This document shows, one piece after another, positions 1 to 11,100 of a stretch of DNA of 64,000 nt. The translations under genes and the position numbers were made by a program. The stretch's first letter is position 1. The number at the start of each line of letters is the position of its first letter. The DNA is from Bipolaris cookei (taxonomy: Eukaryota; Ascomycota; Dothideomycetes; Pleosporales; Pleosporaceae), in the NCBI GenBank assembly GCA_002286855.1, contig NRSV01000046.1:62001-126000 (forward strand), written 5' to 3'. The notes under the pieces were generated by a model. The model made no database searches. It saw nothing but the letters and a program-made list of their open reading frames with translations, and was not told the origin of the DNA.

Positions 1-855
1 AATGCGGCAACAAGTCTGTTAATAGCCAGCCTTAACTTGGCAGGTTTACAGTTTAAACGGCCGTTTGTCGCGCGTCGGTCCGACGGATGCGATTAAGCTT
101 TGAGAGAAGCTGACTACTTATATGTGACTGACGCCGAGGTAGATATGCTGGACGGCAGAGATACGGTGTCAGCTTAACAGGACATTGTACCGATTGGCGT
201 GAGTGCATTGCCGGTGCGGCGTACACAACGCCACGAGATGAGGTTACACAAGGCATGACCGGAGAGCTGCGGATGCTGGATCATGGAGTGGAATGGTTGT
301 CATTGAATGGGTACACATGCAGCTGTTGAGCGGATCTCGATATCAACGAGTACAAAAAAGCAGTGGCTTGCTTGCTTCTGGTGTTGTGCATTTGCTACAT
401 GTACCGCTCCGGGATGTGATGATCCCCGCTCCATTAGCGCATTGGGTTGATAAGAGCGTGGCGCTGGGCTGGGCTGGGCCATCCATTCGCCGTGGAACGT
501 CCGAAAACAAGACGACGGCATAGCAAAACTGCCCCACGTATAGCTCTTCAAGGCGTGCAAATTGCGCAAAGATACCAGAGTAAGAGGTTCTGCTTTAAAT
601 ATATTGGCATGTTCAGGCACATCGATAGGTGTTTCGCTGGTTGCTTCATCAAGTGTTTCACGAAGGGTGCGACACTCTGACAAAAGGTGGTCGGGGTCCA
701 TTGGTGTTGCACGTGACGATGACGCGGCGGATTATCCTAAGGTTGCGCCATATGAGGCACTGCCTTCCTCTGACCCCGAACTCCTTATTACCTTCAATTC
801 TGCACCATCTTTCACTCTCTTGTCATTTGATTCTTGTCACCAAACAATCTCTACA
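1..855. other. intergenic left edge, no supported gene
   Basis: No reading frame here has a recognisable domain, signal peptide or convincing splice structure. The last 100 bp are pyrimidine-rich and end in CAACAATCTCTACA just before the ATG of the next gene, so they are probably its 5' leader. Confidence 0.5.
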
Positions 856-2018
856 ATGTCTCCTACCAAACTGGGCGTCTTTGCAAACTTGGCGCTGGCC
901 GCCAGCGCCGTTCTCATCCCGTCGACCATAAACTTGGACGAGGCCAGCGAAGGCCACGCCTTGGAAGCGTTTGCGGTTAACCCCTTGCAGCGATCTGTTG
1001 AGCTTGAATGCCCAGGATGCGCTTTCGCAACCCTGGACGGGGATTCACTCAAATGGAAGGAGGGCGCAGGCAACACATTCGTACGTTGTGCAACCTAGAC
1101 ACCAAAACGTGGCATACTAACCTTGACCAGCGCCTGGACTTTGACGTTGGACCCCAGGATGAGGCTCTCAACCTTGACAGCGCACAAATCTTTCCTCCTT
1201 CGGTTGGCATGGCCTTTGCGACATACCATCTTACCCAAATGGACCCTTCTTCGGACGACAACCTGCGTCTTCGGATCACAGGCTTTGAGTTTGACTTCAA
1301 CGGCGCCGAGACCATTTCAGAAGAGGGTACTGAGCTTCTTCCGATGATGCTTAAGATTACATCAGTTGAAGATATTCCTATGGATCCTCCTATGCTACAA
1401 ATCAACATGCTAAAGGATGCCGAGGGCCGCCTTATGATTTCATCGTTTAACAAGGCCGAGCCCAGCAGGGCTAGACCTTCGGAGCAGGAATGCAACCAAT
1501 GGCCTATGTACTGCAAGTGGAAGGGCATCATGGCCGACCGCCTCGAACAGCTCAAGCACATGGGCAAGCCCAAGCCTGGGTGCCACATGCGTATGCGCCC
1601 TCACAACCCCATGGAACATGAGGGCAAGCCGCCACACCGCTTCCACCCCGGCAGGCCTCATGGTGAGGGCCAACACCACCATGGACATCATCACCGCATT
1701 GCCATGTTTGCCCGTCGTGCTTTCTTCACCATTTTCGTTCCTATTCTCATTGGCGTCTTTGCTGGTACCCTGACATACCTGGTGGGCATGACGCTAGGAT
1801 GCCTAATTGCCATGACGGTTGCCAAGTTCCGTGGCCAGAGGTACCAAGCCATTGCTCTGCGTGAGGAGGATGTCGAGGACTTTGAAGATGGTGATGTTGA
1901 AGAGGGCCTGAAGACGGGAGAGCAGGGTGAGAAGGAGGAATTTGCTGAGCTTCCAGCATACGATGCCCCTCCCGTGTATGATGAGGCTGCGGACAAGACT
2001 GGCGACGAGACAAAGTAA
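856..2018 (+). CDS. Single-pass membrane protein with N-terminal signal, unknown function
   Basis: Two exons, 856-1080 and 1131-2018, separated by a 50-bp intron (GTACGT...CTAAC...CAG); joined they give 370 residues in one frame. The first ~19 residues are a hydrophobic signal-type segment. A CPGC motif follows near residue 49, then a luminal/extracellular region. A His-rich stretch (about residues 235-270, many HH and HG pairs) precedes one strong membrane segment (about 272-306), and the protein ends in an acidic cytosolic tail of ~60 residues rich in Glu and Asp. This layout resembles a family of fungal membrane proteins of unknown function (possibly the DUF7728 group; from memory, not verified). 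The His-rich belt beside the membrane could bind metal, which is speculation. The start is the first ATG after the pyrimidine-rich leader. Confidence 0.8.
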
Positions 2019-2932
2019 AATAGTCGGGGGATGGACTAGTATCACAGAATGGACGTGACGCGTTGATATTGATGGACAGACTGCGACAGTGTTTTTGTTG
2101 ATTTAGCAGACTAGTAGGATGGCTAGAATGCGAAATGAGTCCCTTTGTCTTGAATCAGCGCACTTTTGAATCGTGTGAAGTTGAGTTGAGTAGTATCTAT
2201 TTAAATGTATCTTTTCTCGAGCACTGCCCCCTGCCTTTATGTGGTCAAAGGCCTAGAGGAACAGTGAAGAGTAGTCCGGTACAAAAGTCAGTGGGCCATG
2301 CTACTACGTCACACTGGCTGCGCGTAGCTGGGGTTGGGTGAAGGCGCAGATCCGAGAGAGGGCGTGTCGTGCAAGTCACCGTCCACCGTTTCTCGAGACT
2401 GGAAGCGGTGCATATAACCAGGAGAAGAAGGTCATATTGGGCCTAGGGCCTCGATATATATTTTTCAGCAGCTGCAGTACTCTGTGGTGGGGTGCACACG
2501 CGATGCAGCAGCGGCATGTTGGAGATGTAAGGTGGACGCGTTGAGAATGAAGTTGGCGCACGGACCCCGCCCCCAACCAGCAGTCGCAACTAGGAGGCGG
2601 GTGCGCCTGCCAGGTCAGGGCGCAATTCGAAGTGCTGCTTTCCAGGCCTTTTGATTTTGGTCGCAAATTGTAAGGGCGGCAACTCAGTCGCTTTTTGCTT
2701 CCATGTCCCCTCCCAACCCGATTTAGCGCGGCCGCCTTTCGTGTGTGATCTCGAGGCAGCCGCCGCGCCCGTCCCTCGTCTATATAACCAGCCCGCCCAC
2801 GCTCGCTGCAATCCCCTTCTTCCTCCCTTTTCGCAATCCCCCCAGCTTTTCCCATCTCCATCCACCAACCCCGCCCCATTCACGTCTACCGCCACAACCC
2901 ATCACCCTCCATCTTACTTTACCTCTATCAAC
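2019..2932. promoter_or_regulatory. Intergenic region and histone H4 promoter
   Basis: No gene is seen. Near 2566-2610 there are GC-box-like CCGCCCCC and GGAGGCGGG tracts. A clean TATA box (TATATAA, 2780-2786) lies ~150 bp upstream of the histone H4 ATG and is followed by a CT-rich transcription-start region. This fits a strong histone promoter. Confidence 0.6.
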
Positions 2933-3500
2933 ATGACTGGACGTAAGTACATTGTCATTTCCCTTGTTGTTCCTACCCCCATCGCCTTTGGTGCGCGTTG
3001 CATCGTTGGTGTTGCATCGCTGCTTGCGCCTGGCAATGAGGCGCGCTTGGTGTTGAGGCTCAACGCGTCGCCCCACTATTGCGCCGCGTCTATCACCACC
3101 TACACACGCTCTCTATATACAGTATGCTGACATCTTTCTTCAGGCGGCAAAGGTGGCAAGGGCCTCGGCAAGGGCGGTGCCAAGCGTCACCGAAAGATTC
3201 TTCGTGACAACATCCAGGGTATCACCAAGCCCGCCATCCGTCGTCTCGCTCGTCGTGGTGGTGTCAAGCGTATTTCTGCCAGTAAGCATCACCCGTACCT
3301 CACTCTCTCGCCAACCTCTCTCTAACATGCCCACAGTGATCTACGAAGAGACCCGTGGTGTCCTCAAGACCTTCCTCGAGAGCGTCATCCGTGATGCCGT
3401 CACATACACTGAGCACGCTAAGCGCAAGACCGTCACCTCACTCGACGTTGTCTACGCTCTCAAGCGCCAGGGCCGTACCCTCTACGGTTTCGGTGGTTAA
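2933..3500 (+). CDS. Histone H4
   Basis: Core histone that pairs with H3 to form the nucleosome tetramer. Exons 2933-2942, 3144-3281 and 3337-3500 join to exactly 103 residues. The tail begins [20 protein letters not shown], with the acetylatable lysines at the usual positions, and the C-terminus is RTLYGFGG. The KRISAMIYEETRG segment is the form found in filamentous ascomycetes. The first exon is only 10 nt and intron 1 is 201 bp; introns are GTAAGT...CAG and GTAAGC...CAG. No H3 gene lies next to it, so this is a solitary H4 copy rather than a divergent H3-H4 pair. The protein identification is essentially certain. Confidence 0.97.
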
Positions 3501-3687
3501 ATTTCTCGTCATACATTGTTTATGGATATGATCTGGTCATGGCTATTGGTCTCTACGGCGTTAAGTTCATGGGTGGTATGGGAATGATCAATATATGAAG
3601 CTTCAGTCTTCATTCTGGCTAGTCAAAGTCAATGCAAACACGTTCAATGCATACCATATCGCGAGATTGTGATGTTTCATCTCGTCT

Positions 3688-4413
3688 TCATTGAGTTACC
3701 GTGCTATCTTGCCCCGAGTCCGCCACCCAGCTTGCCACTGCTTCTTCAACGGCCTTGCATGCCCCCGTTACCCCAAACAGCCCACCCTCTACCCTGATAC
3801 TCTCCAGACTCCACTTTTTCAGCTCTTCACTGACACTCTCGACCCCATCTTCGACGACCAAAACGTCATATCCCCTGTCGCTCGCCTCCCTTACCGTACT
3901 ACTTACACATGCATCCGCCGTGACGCCACAGACCACCAGATTCTTCACACCCTTTGCCCTCAGCACAAGATCCAACTCGGTGTGCACAAAGGCACCACGA
4001 CCGGGCTTGTCAATCACCAACTCCCCCTCTACCGGCTTCAACTCGGTTATAATATCGTGACCCTCCTCCCCTCTGACCAACAGCCGTCCTAGTGGCCCTC
4101 GACTCCCAATCTGCGCCCCGTTGACCGCACTTCTATGCGCCTCTCTGCTGCTCACCGTCGCTAGATGACCCTCGTGTCCTTCGCGCGTATGCACCACATG
4201 GAAGCCCGCTTTCCGGAAGGTCGATAGGAGCGAAGCCAAGCGCGGGATTAAATCGCTGAAGCGTGTGATGGAGTAGCCGGATGAGGCGAGGTAACCGCCT
4301 GGATGCAAAAAGTCGCGTTGCATGTCTATGAGGACCAGAGCTGTTGTGCTGGGGTGGAGGGAGGACGTGTGTGGGAAGGGGTAGGGAGTTGTGCTGAGGA
4401 TTTGTGTGGTCAT
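3688..4413 (-). CDS. Isochorismatase-fold cysteine hydrolase
   Basis: 241 residues, intronless. The frame is open to an earlier ATG at 4557, but the domain begins just after the Met at 4413 (MTTQILST), so 4413 is taken as the start. The isochorismatase-like catalytic triad is visible: Asp30 in LVLIDMQRDF, Lys136 in VIDKPGRGAF and Cys169 in GVTADACVSSTVREA. Family members hydrolyse small amides or enol ethers (nicotinamidase, isochorismatase, ureidoacrylate and similar amidohydrolases), and the natural substrate cannot be read from the sequence. No signal peptide is seen, so it is probably cytosolic. It converges with histone H4 with a short 3' spacer. Confidence 0.9.
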   Translation of the reverse strand: MTTQILSTTPYPFPHTSSLHPSTTALVLIDMQRDFLHPGGYLASSGYSITRFSDLIPRLASLLSTFRKAGFHVVHTREGHEGHLATVSSREAHRSAVNGAQIGSRGPLGRLLVRGEEGHDIITELKPVEGELVIDKPGRGAFVHTELDLVLRAKGVKNLVVCGVTADACVSSTVREASDRGYDVLVVEDGVESVSEELKKWSLESIRVEGGLFGVTGACKAVEEAVASWVADSGQDSTVTQ

Positions 4414-5319
4414 TGTTTGGTGAAGTATCTTCGTATTCCGCTCTCTGGGATCGGAAATTATTGCTTTTTCTTGACACTCTTGAACAGTTTTTTTAACTGA
4501 GGGGTTACGAGTACAGGTTTGGATAGATCTAGATGTTTGAGATTGTGGAGTTCGCATAACTTGGAACTGCCTTACTTCAGGCGAACCAAACGCTTACCAC
4601 GCGTGTTTACCTAAACTTAAGGATTGAAGTACGGTACTTGTTGCTGCAACGTATTGTGGGTCTGATATTTCATCTACTATTGGGGATCCGCAAGAATGGC
4701 AATGTAACATTACTTCCATCTTCCGTCCATAAACCTGATCAACATCATGCCTCAACATACACACATCCCTCCAATCCCATCACTTCCCAAGTATAAGCAC
4801 AAAAAACACAACTCGGCGTGTTTGAAGAAAAAGAAAAAATAACCGCAAAAACAAACTCTCGATACATCCGCCCTATCTTATCCCACCACGCCCCCGCCCC
4901 ACCTTCTTTACACGAACCCCGGTTTGCCCTTCCTCCCTATCTCCACCAATCGCCACACACAGCCGTTGCGCGATAAGCCCTGTTTACAACAAGCCAACCA
5001 ACCAACCCCAATCCATGGAAATCCTCCAATATTTTGAATGGGGTCTCGAGGTGTTTTGTTATCGGAAGGGAGGGGGAGGGGGGAGTCAATGACGCAGGGT
5101 TGGGGTAGCAGTATCCGCCGTTCGTATTGTAGCTTATCGTGTTGCTCACAAGCCCCAATTGGGGGACTGTGAGATTTTTTTGTGGTTCGAGTCGGAGATG
5201 CAGGAGTTTATAGATATATTCTGGGATGAGGCCCTTGAATGTTGTTTGCTGGATGAACCAGTTTCTTCATATTTGATTTGATTTACTGCTTTTCTCGCGT
5301 AAGGTAGTAAGGAGTAGAT
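4414..5319. other. Intergenic region between divergent hydrolase and permease
   Basis: No gene with recognisable domains. This ~0.9-kb spacer separates divergent genes and must hold both promoters; it is AT-rich with C-rich patches at 4880-4920. Frames through it show no domain. Confidence 0.5.
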
Positions 5320-7117
5320 ATGGCGGATACGCTTGATGGAAAGAAGGTGCTGGATAGTACCGCCACCAACGATGATGATGTACTTGCACAACTGGGATAT
5401 ACCCAGGGTGAGTATGCTTCACATGGTGGTCTTGAGTAATATGCTAACGAGAGGACAGAGTTGAAGCGCAGTTTCGGACTGCTGGGGATGATTGGCTTCT
5501 CATTTAGTATCATCACATCGTGGACTGCACTATCTGGCGTTCTTACCATCGGCGTGGAATCCGGAGGACCGCCAGTCATGATATGGGGCTGGTTGTGTGT
5601 TTGCTTGGTTACGCTCGCAGTGGCGTATTCCATGGCTGAGATGTGTAGCGCGTAAGAAGTCCATGCATGGCTTTGAGGGGTTTTGCTGATTTTTTCTAGA
5701 TACCCTGTTGCCGGTGGCCAGTACAGTTGGGTTGCCATACTAGCCCCTTCGCGCTGGGCTAAATCAATGAGCTATCTTTGTGGATGGCAAGTGCGAATAG
5801 GGACTCAAGTTTCTGGACTTGACTGACTCTCCTAGGTTCATGTTAATCGGGATCATATGCATGGGTTCAGTTAATAACAATGTAGCTGCAAACTTCATAC
5901 TCGGAACCGCCCAACTAAACTACGGGTTCACCATTGAACGCTGGCATACTGTTCTAGTCACGTACCTAATCACATGGGTCGCAGCCACCTCAAACATCTA
6001 CCTTCCGCATATCCTTAACAAGCTCTCCAAGGCCATTTTCATCTGGAACCTGACCTCGTTTGTCGTATGCTTCATCACCATCCTGGCCATGAACGATAAG
6101 AAACAGTCAGCGAGCTATGTATTCAGCGACTTTCAAAACTTTACCGGATGGAATGCGCCATACGCCACATGTCTCGGCCTCCTGCAGTCGGCTTTTGGAA
6201 TGTGCTGTTATGACGCACCATCGCATATGACAGAGGAGATCAAGGATGCCCGCAAGCAGGCGCCTCGCGCAATCGTCATGTCAGTATATATTGGCTTCTT
6301 CACCGGCTTCGCATGGCTCGTTGCGCTGTGCTTCTGCATTGGCGATCTTGAAGCGACAGGCAGCACGCCGACTGGCGTGCCAGTCATTGAAATCATGTTC
6401 CACTCTACAAACAGTATCGCAGGAACATCTACCATGGCCTCAATGATAGGCGTAATCACCGTCGTATGTGCCAATTCTCTCATGGCAGAGGGATCGAGGG
6501 CTGTTTATGCGTTTGCACGTGACAACGGTCTGCCATTTTCCAACCTGCTAAGCACCGTATCCGAGCGATCGGTCCCCGTGTATGCAGTCTTGCTCACGAC
6601 CGGTGTGCAAATGGCTTTCAATTCTATATATTTTGGCACAACAACTGGTTTCAATACCATCATCGGCATTGCTACCCAAGGATTCTGTGAGTAAAAGTCT
6701 CCGTTTGATTCAACCCTGGAAAAAAAACTTGATGCGCTCATACTGTTCCCAACAGATCTATCATACCTAATGCCTATTCTCTCCCGCATTCTGGCACACT
6801 TTACAGGCAAAAAGACACGTCTAGAAGGCCCTTATTCGCTCGGCAGATGGGGCATCGTGCTCAACATCATCAGCTTCTTGTATCTTACCTTCGTATGCGT
6901 GGTTTCAAACTTGCCCACCGTTACGCCCGTGACGAGCGAGAATATGAATTACACATCTGCTGCCACTGGCGCGGTGATGCTGCTTAGCCTGGTGTTTTGG
7001 ATCATGACGGGCAGGAAAAATTTACGGGGCCAGCGCATGATGAGTTCGTGGATACGAGCAGGTTGGCTGCGTAGAGTATACAGACAGTGTAAAGCTGGGA
7101 TGCTGAGCGGGAGATGA
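5320..7117 (+). CDS. Amino-acid / GABA-type permease (APC superfamily)
   Basis: Plasma-membrane or vacuolar proton symporter for amino acids, choline or GABA. Five exons (5320-5407, 5459-5651, 5700-5786, 5836-6686, 6756-7117) give 526 residues with ~12 hydrophobic spans. The start of the transport domain (GYTQELKRSFGLLGMIGFSF) and the helix-loop containing GRWG are typical of yeast Uga4/Hnm1-like permeases. Intron 3 (5787-5835) begins GCAAGT instead of GT, and only this reading keeps the TGG (Trp) codon and the frame. The annotated C-terminus leaves the family frame after GRKN: shifting by one base at the AAAAATTT run (7016-7023) would restore the FTGP-type tail that permeases usually carry and stop near 7074. 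Either the gene or the assembly lost one base there. Substrate not assignable. Confidence 0.88.
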
Positions 7118-7768
7118 ACGTTTAGCGCCATGCTGGACCTTGCTCGATGCAGGTACCATGCTTGAGAAGAAAGAACGATGCAGCAAGACGGTAAAGAAGG
7201 AAAAATAAAAAAAGGAGGCTAGAAGCATGGTAGGGCTGCAGAATTCTCCCTTTTAGCCAGTAGAAAAGCACATTTCCCAACAAGTTCGCCTGTGGTGTGG
7301 GAAAACAAAGTGCCGTATACTAGCGGTGAAGGGCATGGTTCCGGAGCTGACAGGTGGGATAGCTAGGTTCGCAGACTATTCCCTGCAGATCTGTCGCGTA
7401 CCTGAGTCTCCTTTACTAGGGTGAAAGGTGATCTCTTCACCGCACCGCACCGCACCGGGGTTGGATTCTCCCGAATACAACAGAAGACGGCTGATATTAT
7501 GAACTAGCTTTTGTGCCATATTACTCAATAATATACTGAAACAATGAATCGGATGGTACGGCACTATCTCACCAATTGTTCCCGATTTCCTCGTCCTGTT
7601 AGACTTGCCAGCACATTGAGCAGGGAAGTGTTCCCGCTAGTATGGAGACTAGCGCCCGTGCTAGCGCCGAAGCCGGTGTCTTGGCGCATGCGACAATGCC
7701 AACAAAGAAGCTAGCCACCGCATAAAGACTTCAACGGCCAGGTTGCGGTGAGTAACCCAACTTGCGCA
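7118..7768. other. Intergenic, no supported gene
   Basis: No domain-bearing frame. A short CACCGCACCGCACCG triplication sits at about 7439-7457. A GTGAGT at 7748 resembles a splice donor, so an untranslated or very short upstream exon of the next gene is possible but cannot be shown. Confidence 0.4.
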
Positions 7769-9838
7769 ATGAACGAGGAATCAGATTATGATCGTATAGT
7801 AGAGTTGACGGCACAGAAGGAGGCTCTGGAGAGACACTATGCTGTGCTCAAGGATGAGTTGATAAAGGCAGAGAGCTCGTTACGCGCCGCAAACGACGAG
7901 GTCAAGAGAAGTACAGATGCGTTGGATATTGAAAAGGACAAATCCAGAGGCCTCCATACGCTCATCAAGAAGCTCGAAAAGGACATTGATCACGAAAAAG
8001 CCGCTACCAAAGACGCTGAAGAACGCGTAGAAGAACTCTACTCCGATCTCAACCAGTCGCGCTTCGCCCACCGCTCTGCCCTCGTCGACCGCGATGAGGC
8101 GCTCGCCGACCACCGGGACTTGCAGCTCCAACTCGAGGATCTGAAGGAACAATGGCAAGAGTCGGAGGAGAGGATTGCGGCCCTGGAGGCTGAGCTGGAA
8201 GAGGCACAAAAGGCCGTCGACCATGCCCAAGACATAGAGCACGACATAACCGCACTGCGCGAGCAGATTGGCGAACAGGAGCGCACCATCATAGTCAAGG
8301 ATGAGCGAATCAGCCATCTTGAAATGCAGGTGCAGAAGGAGAGACAGCGCAGCTATCACACTGCCGACGCGATTGCCAGAGAAAACGCTGCTTCTCCCGT
8401 CGATGAGGACCAGCACATTGGCGCCATTGGCTTCGACTCGCTGGAAGCTGAGCTTTCAGCCGTCGACGACGCAGAGTTTTACGAAATTGAATGGAATGAC
8501 TACTCGCACATCCAAGAGACGCCTCTCACCTATGCGCCAATTGTGCCTGCTGTCCAGCCGCCTTCGACCATTCATACCCAGGAGTCTGTTAGCATCTCGC
8601 CAGTTGCTGCTCATGTACCCCGACTTACACTCGATGTGCGCGAAGCCGGTCGCCTGGAGCCTCGCGAACCTGCTTTGGATGCACCTTTTACTATCAACGT
8701 TAATGAGGGAACCAGCACACAGCCCGTTGCTGCGGCAATATCTAAACACACGTTGATTGTGCGTGAGACGGCAACCACTGGGCCCATTGAGCCCGCTCGC
8801 GCCCCTCTCTCGAGCATGTACGCGAGCGAAATTGCCAGCTTTGCACCCCGAGCGCCTGCCCGCGTTGCGCCGAGCAGCTTGAACCAGCACGAAATTGTCA
8901 GTATTGCACCACAAGAACCTGGAGTCGCGACATTAACGGTGAGTGTGAGGGAAGCTGGCAGCACGATCCCGACTGTGCGCCACATCTCCACCACGGACTG
9001 CTCGACCCAGACCGATGTCACCCGACTCACAACCGAGTTCGTTGGCTACGCGTCTGTTAGCACGACTCCGAGCACACCTGTGCGGGTCAGTACGGCTGAA
9101 TCTCCTACTCAAACGGATTCACCAGTGCTTCGAGACCAGCTCGTTGATTACGCGACTGTCAGCACAATTCCGGTTGCAGCCGTTGAAGCCGTCGCTGCAG
9201 AACCAGTCGCATCGACGCTTTCTGGCACTCATCTTGTTCTGGACATCGCTCCTATTGCACCTACGGTGGTCGAGCGCAAATTCACCACGTCCGTCACCAA
9301 AGGGACCCAAACCGTACCCGAGAGCCCGACGGCAGGCACGCCCAACGAGTTTGTCTCTGTCGTGACGACGCATGAGGTTCAGCCTGAAGGGATTGTTGTA
9401 CGAGTCAAGCCTAAATGTGTCATGCTCAGCACGGGGGTGCAGACAATTACCGAGATACCTGATGTCGTCGAAGACAAGGAAAAAGTAGAGCCACATGCTC
9501 CACAACCTACTCCCGCAACGGTACCCAAGACGACATTCGAAGCCGTCATGGACTGGGTGCCCACTTTGTTCAACATGGCCCTGGCAGTCTTCTGCCTCTA
9601 CCTCTACATGCGGCTCAACGCCTGGCAACGCGCCAATGGCGTAGGACTCGGCGGCGGGCGCGGCAACAGCGCTACTCGTAGCGGCGCATACGGTAATGGG
9701 CGGTATCTATTTGGCCTGTTCCCCGTGGGCATGAACGAGGGCGAGTCGTGGTGGAGCGAGAAGATTGCGCGGCATACGTCGTCTGCTGTGTCGCGGTTTG
9801 AGGACTGGGTTGGGCTCGCATATGAACCGCTTTATTGA
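7769..9838 (+). CDS. Coiled-coil protein with internal repeats and a C-terminal membrane segment
   Basis: Intronless, 689 residues from the first ATG (7769); the open frame begins slightly upstream only through a GTG codon. Residues ~5-200 form a long charged coiled coil with heptad Leu/Glu/Lys pattern. Residues ~265-405 are a degenerate tandem repeat of ~20-21 residues (seven units of the type LTLDVREAG...PREPA), followed by two ~32-residue repeats containing STQTD and SPTQTD. A single membrane segment (DWVPTLFNMALAVFCLYLYM, about 594-616) lies ~75 residues from the end. The architecture suggests an organelle- or nuclear-envelope-anchored tether or scaffold; that is inference and I do not recognise the family. 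Confidence 0.75.
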   Translation: MNEESDYDRIVELTAQKEALERHYAVLKDELIKAESSLRAANDEVKRSTDALDIEKDKSRGLHTLIKKLEKDIDHEKAATKDAEERVEELYSDLNQSRFAHRSALVDRDEALADHRDLQLQLEDLKEQWQESEERIAALEAELEEAQKAVDHAQDIEHDITALREQIGEQERTIIVKDERISHLEMQVQKERQRSYHTADAIARENAASPVDEDQHIGAIGFDSLEAELSAVDDAEFYEIEWNDYSHIQETPLTYAPIVPAVQPPSTIHTQESVSISPVAAHVPRLTLDVREAGRLEPREPALDAPFTINVNEGTSTQPVAAAISKHTLIVRETATTGPIEPARAPLSSMYASEIASFAPRAPARVAPSSLNQHEIVSIAPQEPGVATLTVSVREAGSTIPTVRHISTTDCSTQTDVTRLTTEFVGYASVSTTPSTPVRVSTAESPTQTDSPVLRDQLVDYATVSTIPVAAVEAVAAEPVASTLSGTHLVLDIAPIAPTVVERKFTTSVTKGTQTVPESPTAGTPNEFVSVVTTHEVQPEGIVVRVKPKCVMLSTGVQTITEIPDVVEDKEKVEPHAPQPTPATVPKTTFEAVMDWVPTLFNMALAVFCLYLYMRLNAWQRANGVGLGGGRGNSATRSGAYGNGRYLFGLFPVGMNEGESWWSEKIARHTSSAVSRFEDWVGLAYEPLY

Positions 9839-11100
9839 GGCCTGTTGTTTGTCGTTGAGATGATGGCAGTCGCTCGTGTCCTGCGGATATCCTAGTCCTT
9901 GCACCCCCCCCCTCTTCCCCCCTTCTCCCCCTCACTTTTTTCACTTTTTTTGGTTGTTTTTTTCGCGGCGGGATACACCATTTCACTGACGACACTTTTA
10001 CGAAGCGACAAAGCGAGATTTTTCTCTAATAAGGCGGCCTTATAGCCTTGATTTCTGATTTTTTTTTTGTTTTCTTGCGCTATTTTTTTTACACTACACA
10101 AAGCATCACACATACTAAGTAAGAGATACTCTCCATCATCCCGCTTTGATACCCCCCCTTTTTTTTCTAGTTTTCTTTTTTCTTTCCTTGTTTTCACGAT
10201 GAAATTGGCAAGATTACAAGACACATATGCATATGAATGAGATAGCTAGTAATGAAGTGTGATAGTAGTAATGGTGGTAGTAGTATCGAGAGAGAGAGAG
10301 GGGGGGGGGGGGGGGGGGGAGAGAGGAAATTGTATGTGGAGGAATGAATAGAATGGAACGGCATGGGATATGAGAATGGACAAATGTATATACGAGTCAT
10401 GGGACCTTTTTTACGAGACTGAATTTACGATTTGATAGATAATTGAGTTTCGAAGCAAATACGATATTCATTTTGAAGGGGAAGGGGTGGGGGAAAGGGG
10501 AAGAAAGTTTTTATAATTTCTGGCAGTTTTTTTTTAAAACTCTGTATATTGGCTCTTTATCTTCTGGTCCGTGTTATTGTTATATCTTGGTTCCATCAAC
10601 TAATGGAAAGAGACTGGAATTGTCATGTTGCTTTTCCACAACCCAAGTTGCTCTGAGCTAAGGAAAAGGGACGATCAAGGGTGATTGATTGGCAAAAGGT
10701 CACGTCACGGGAAAGGTTGATTGTTCGGGCTGCAAGTGTCTGTGGAGATCTAGACTCGGGCTAAATACAGTCCTCATGTAACCCTATCTCGTGCTTTTTA
10801 TTATTATTGTTATTATTATTTCTGAGTTTCGAAAAGAAAAGAAAAGAAAAAAGATAGAGAGAGAGGGAGAGGGAGAGGGGGAGGGGGAGAAAAGAGGTTA
10901 GTTGGGTTGGAGTTAGTTTCCTCTCCAAGACTTTGGGCGTCACTTACACACAAACGCGGACTCGGATAGGGAAATGATCCAAAAAAGAGGGTGTGTATGC
11001 AGTAGTAAATCACGGGGAGGGCAAGTCCATACGGAGTTACAGTAGTATGAATACGAGTGCCACATAAGTGGCTCATTACTGGCAAAAGACATGTTTCGGG
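9839..11100. repeat. Low-complexity spacer with homopolymer and purine tracts
   Basis: No gene. C/T homopolymer runs lie at 9903-10190, a (GA)n tract running into ~24 consecutive G at 10287-10321, TTATTATT at 10798-10820 and (GAAAA)n/(GAGAGG)n purine tracts at 10830-10890. These are simple-sequence tracts; the G run is a likely site of length error in the assembly. Confidence 0.75.

Noticed and set aside
7748..7768. Extension of the coiled-coil protein to 7748
   Set aside because: It begins at GTG, not a normal nuclear start; the first ATG is at 7769.
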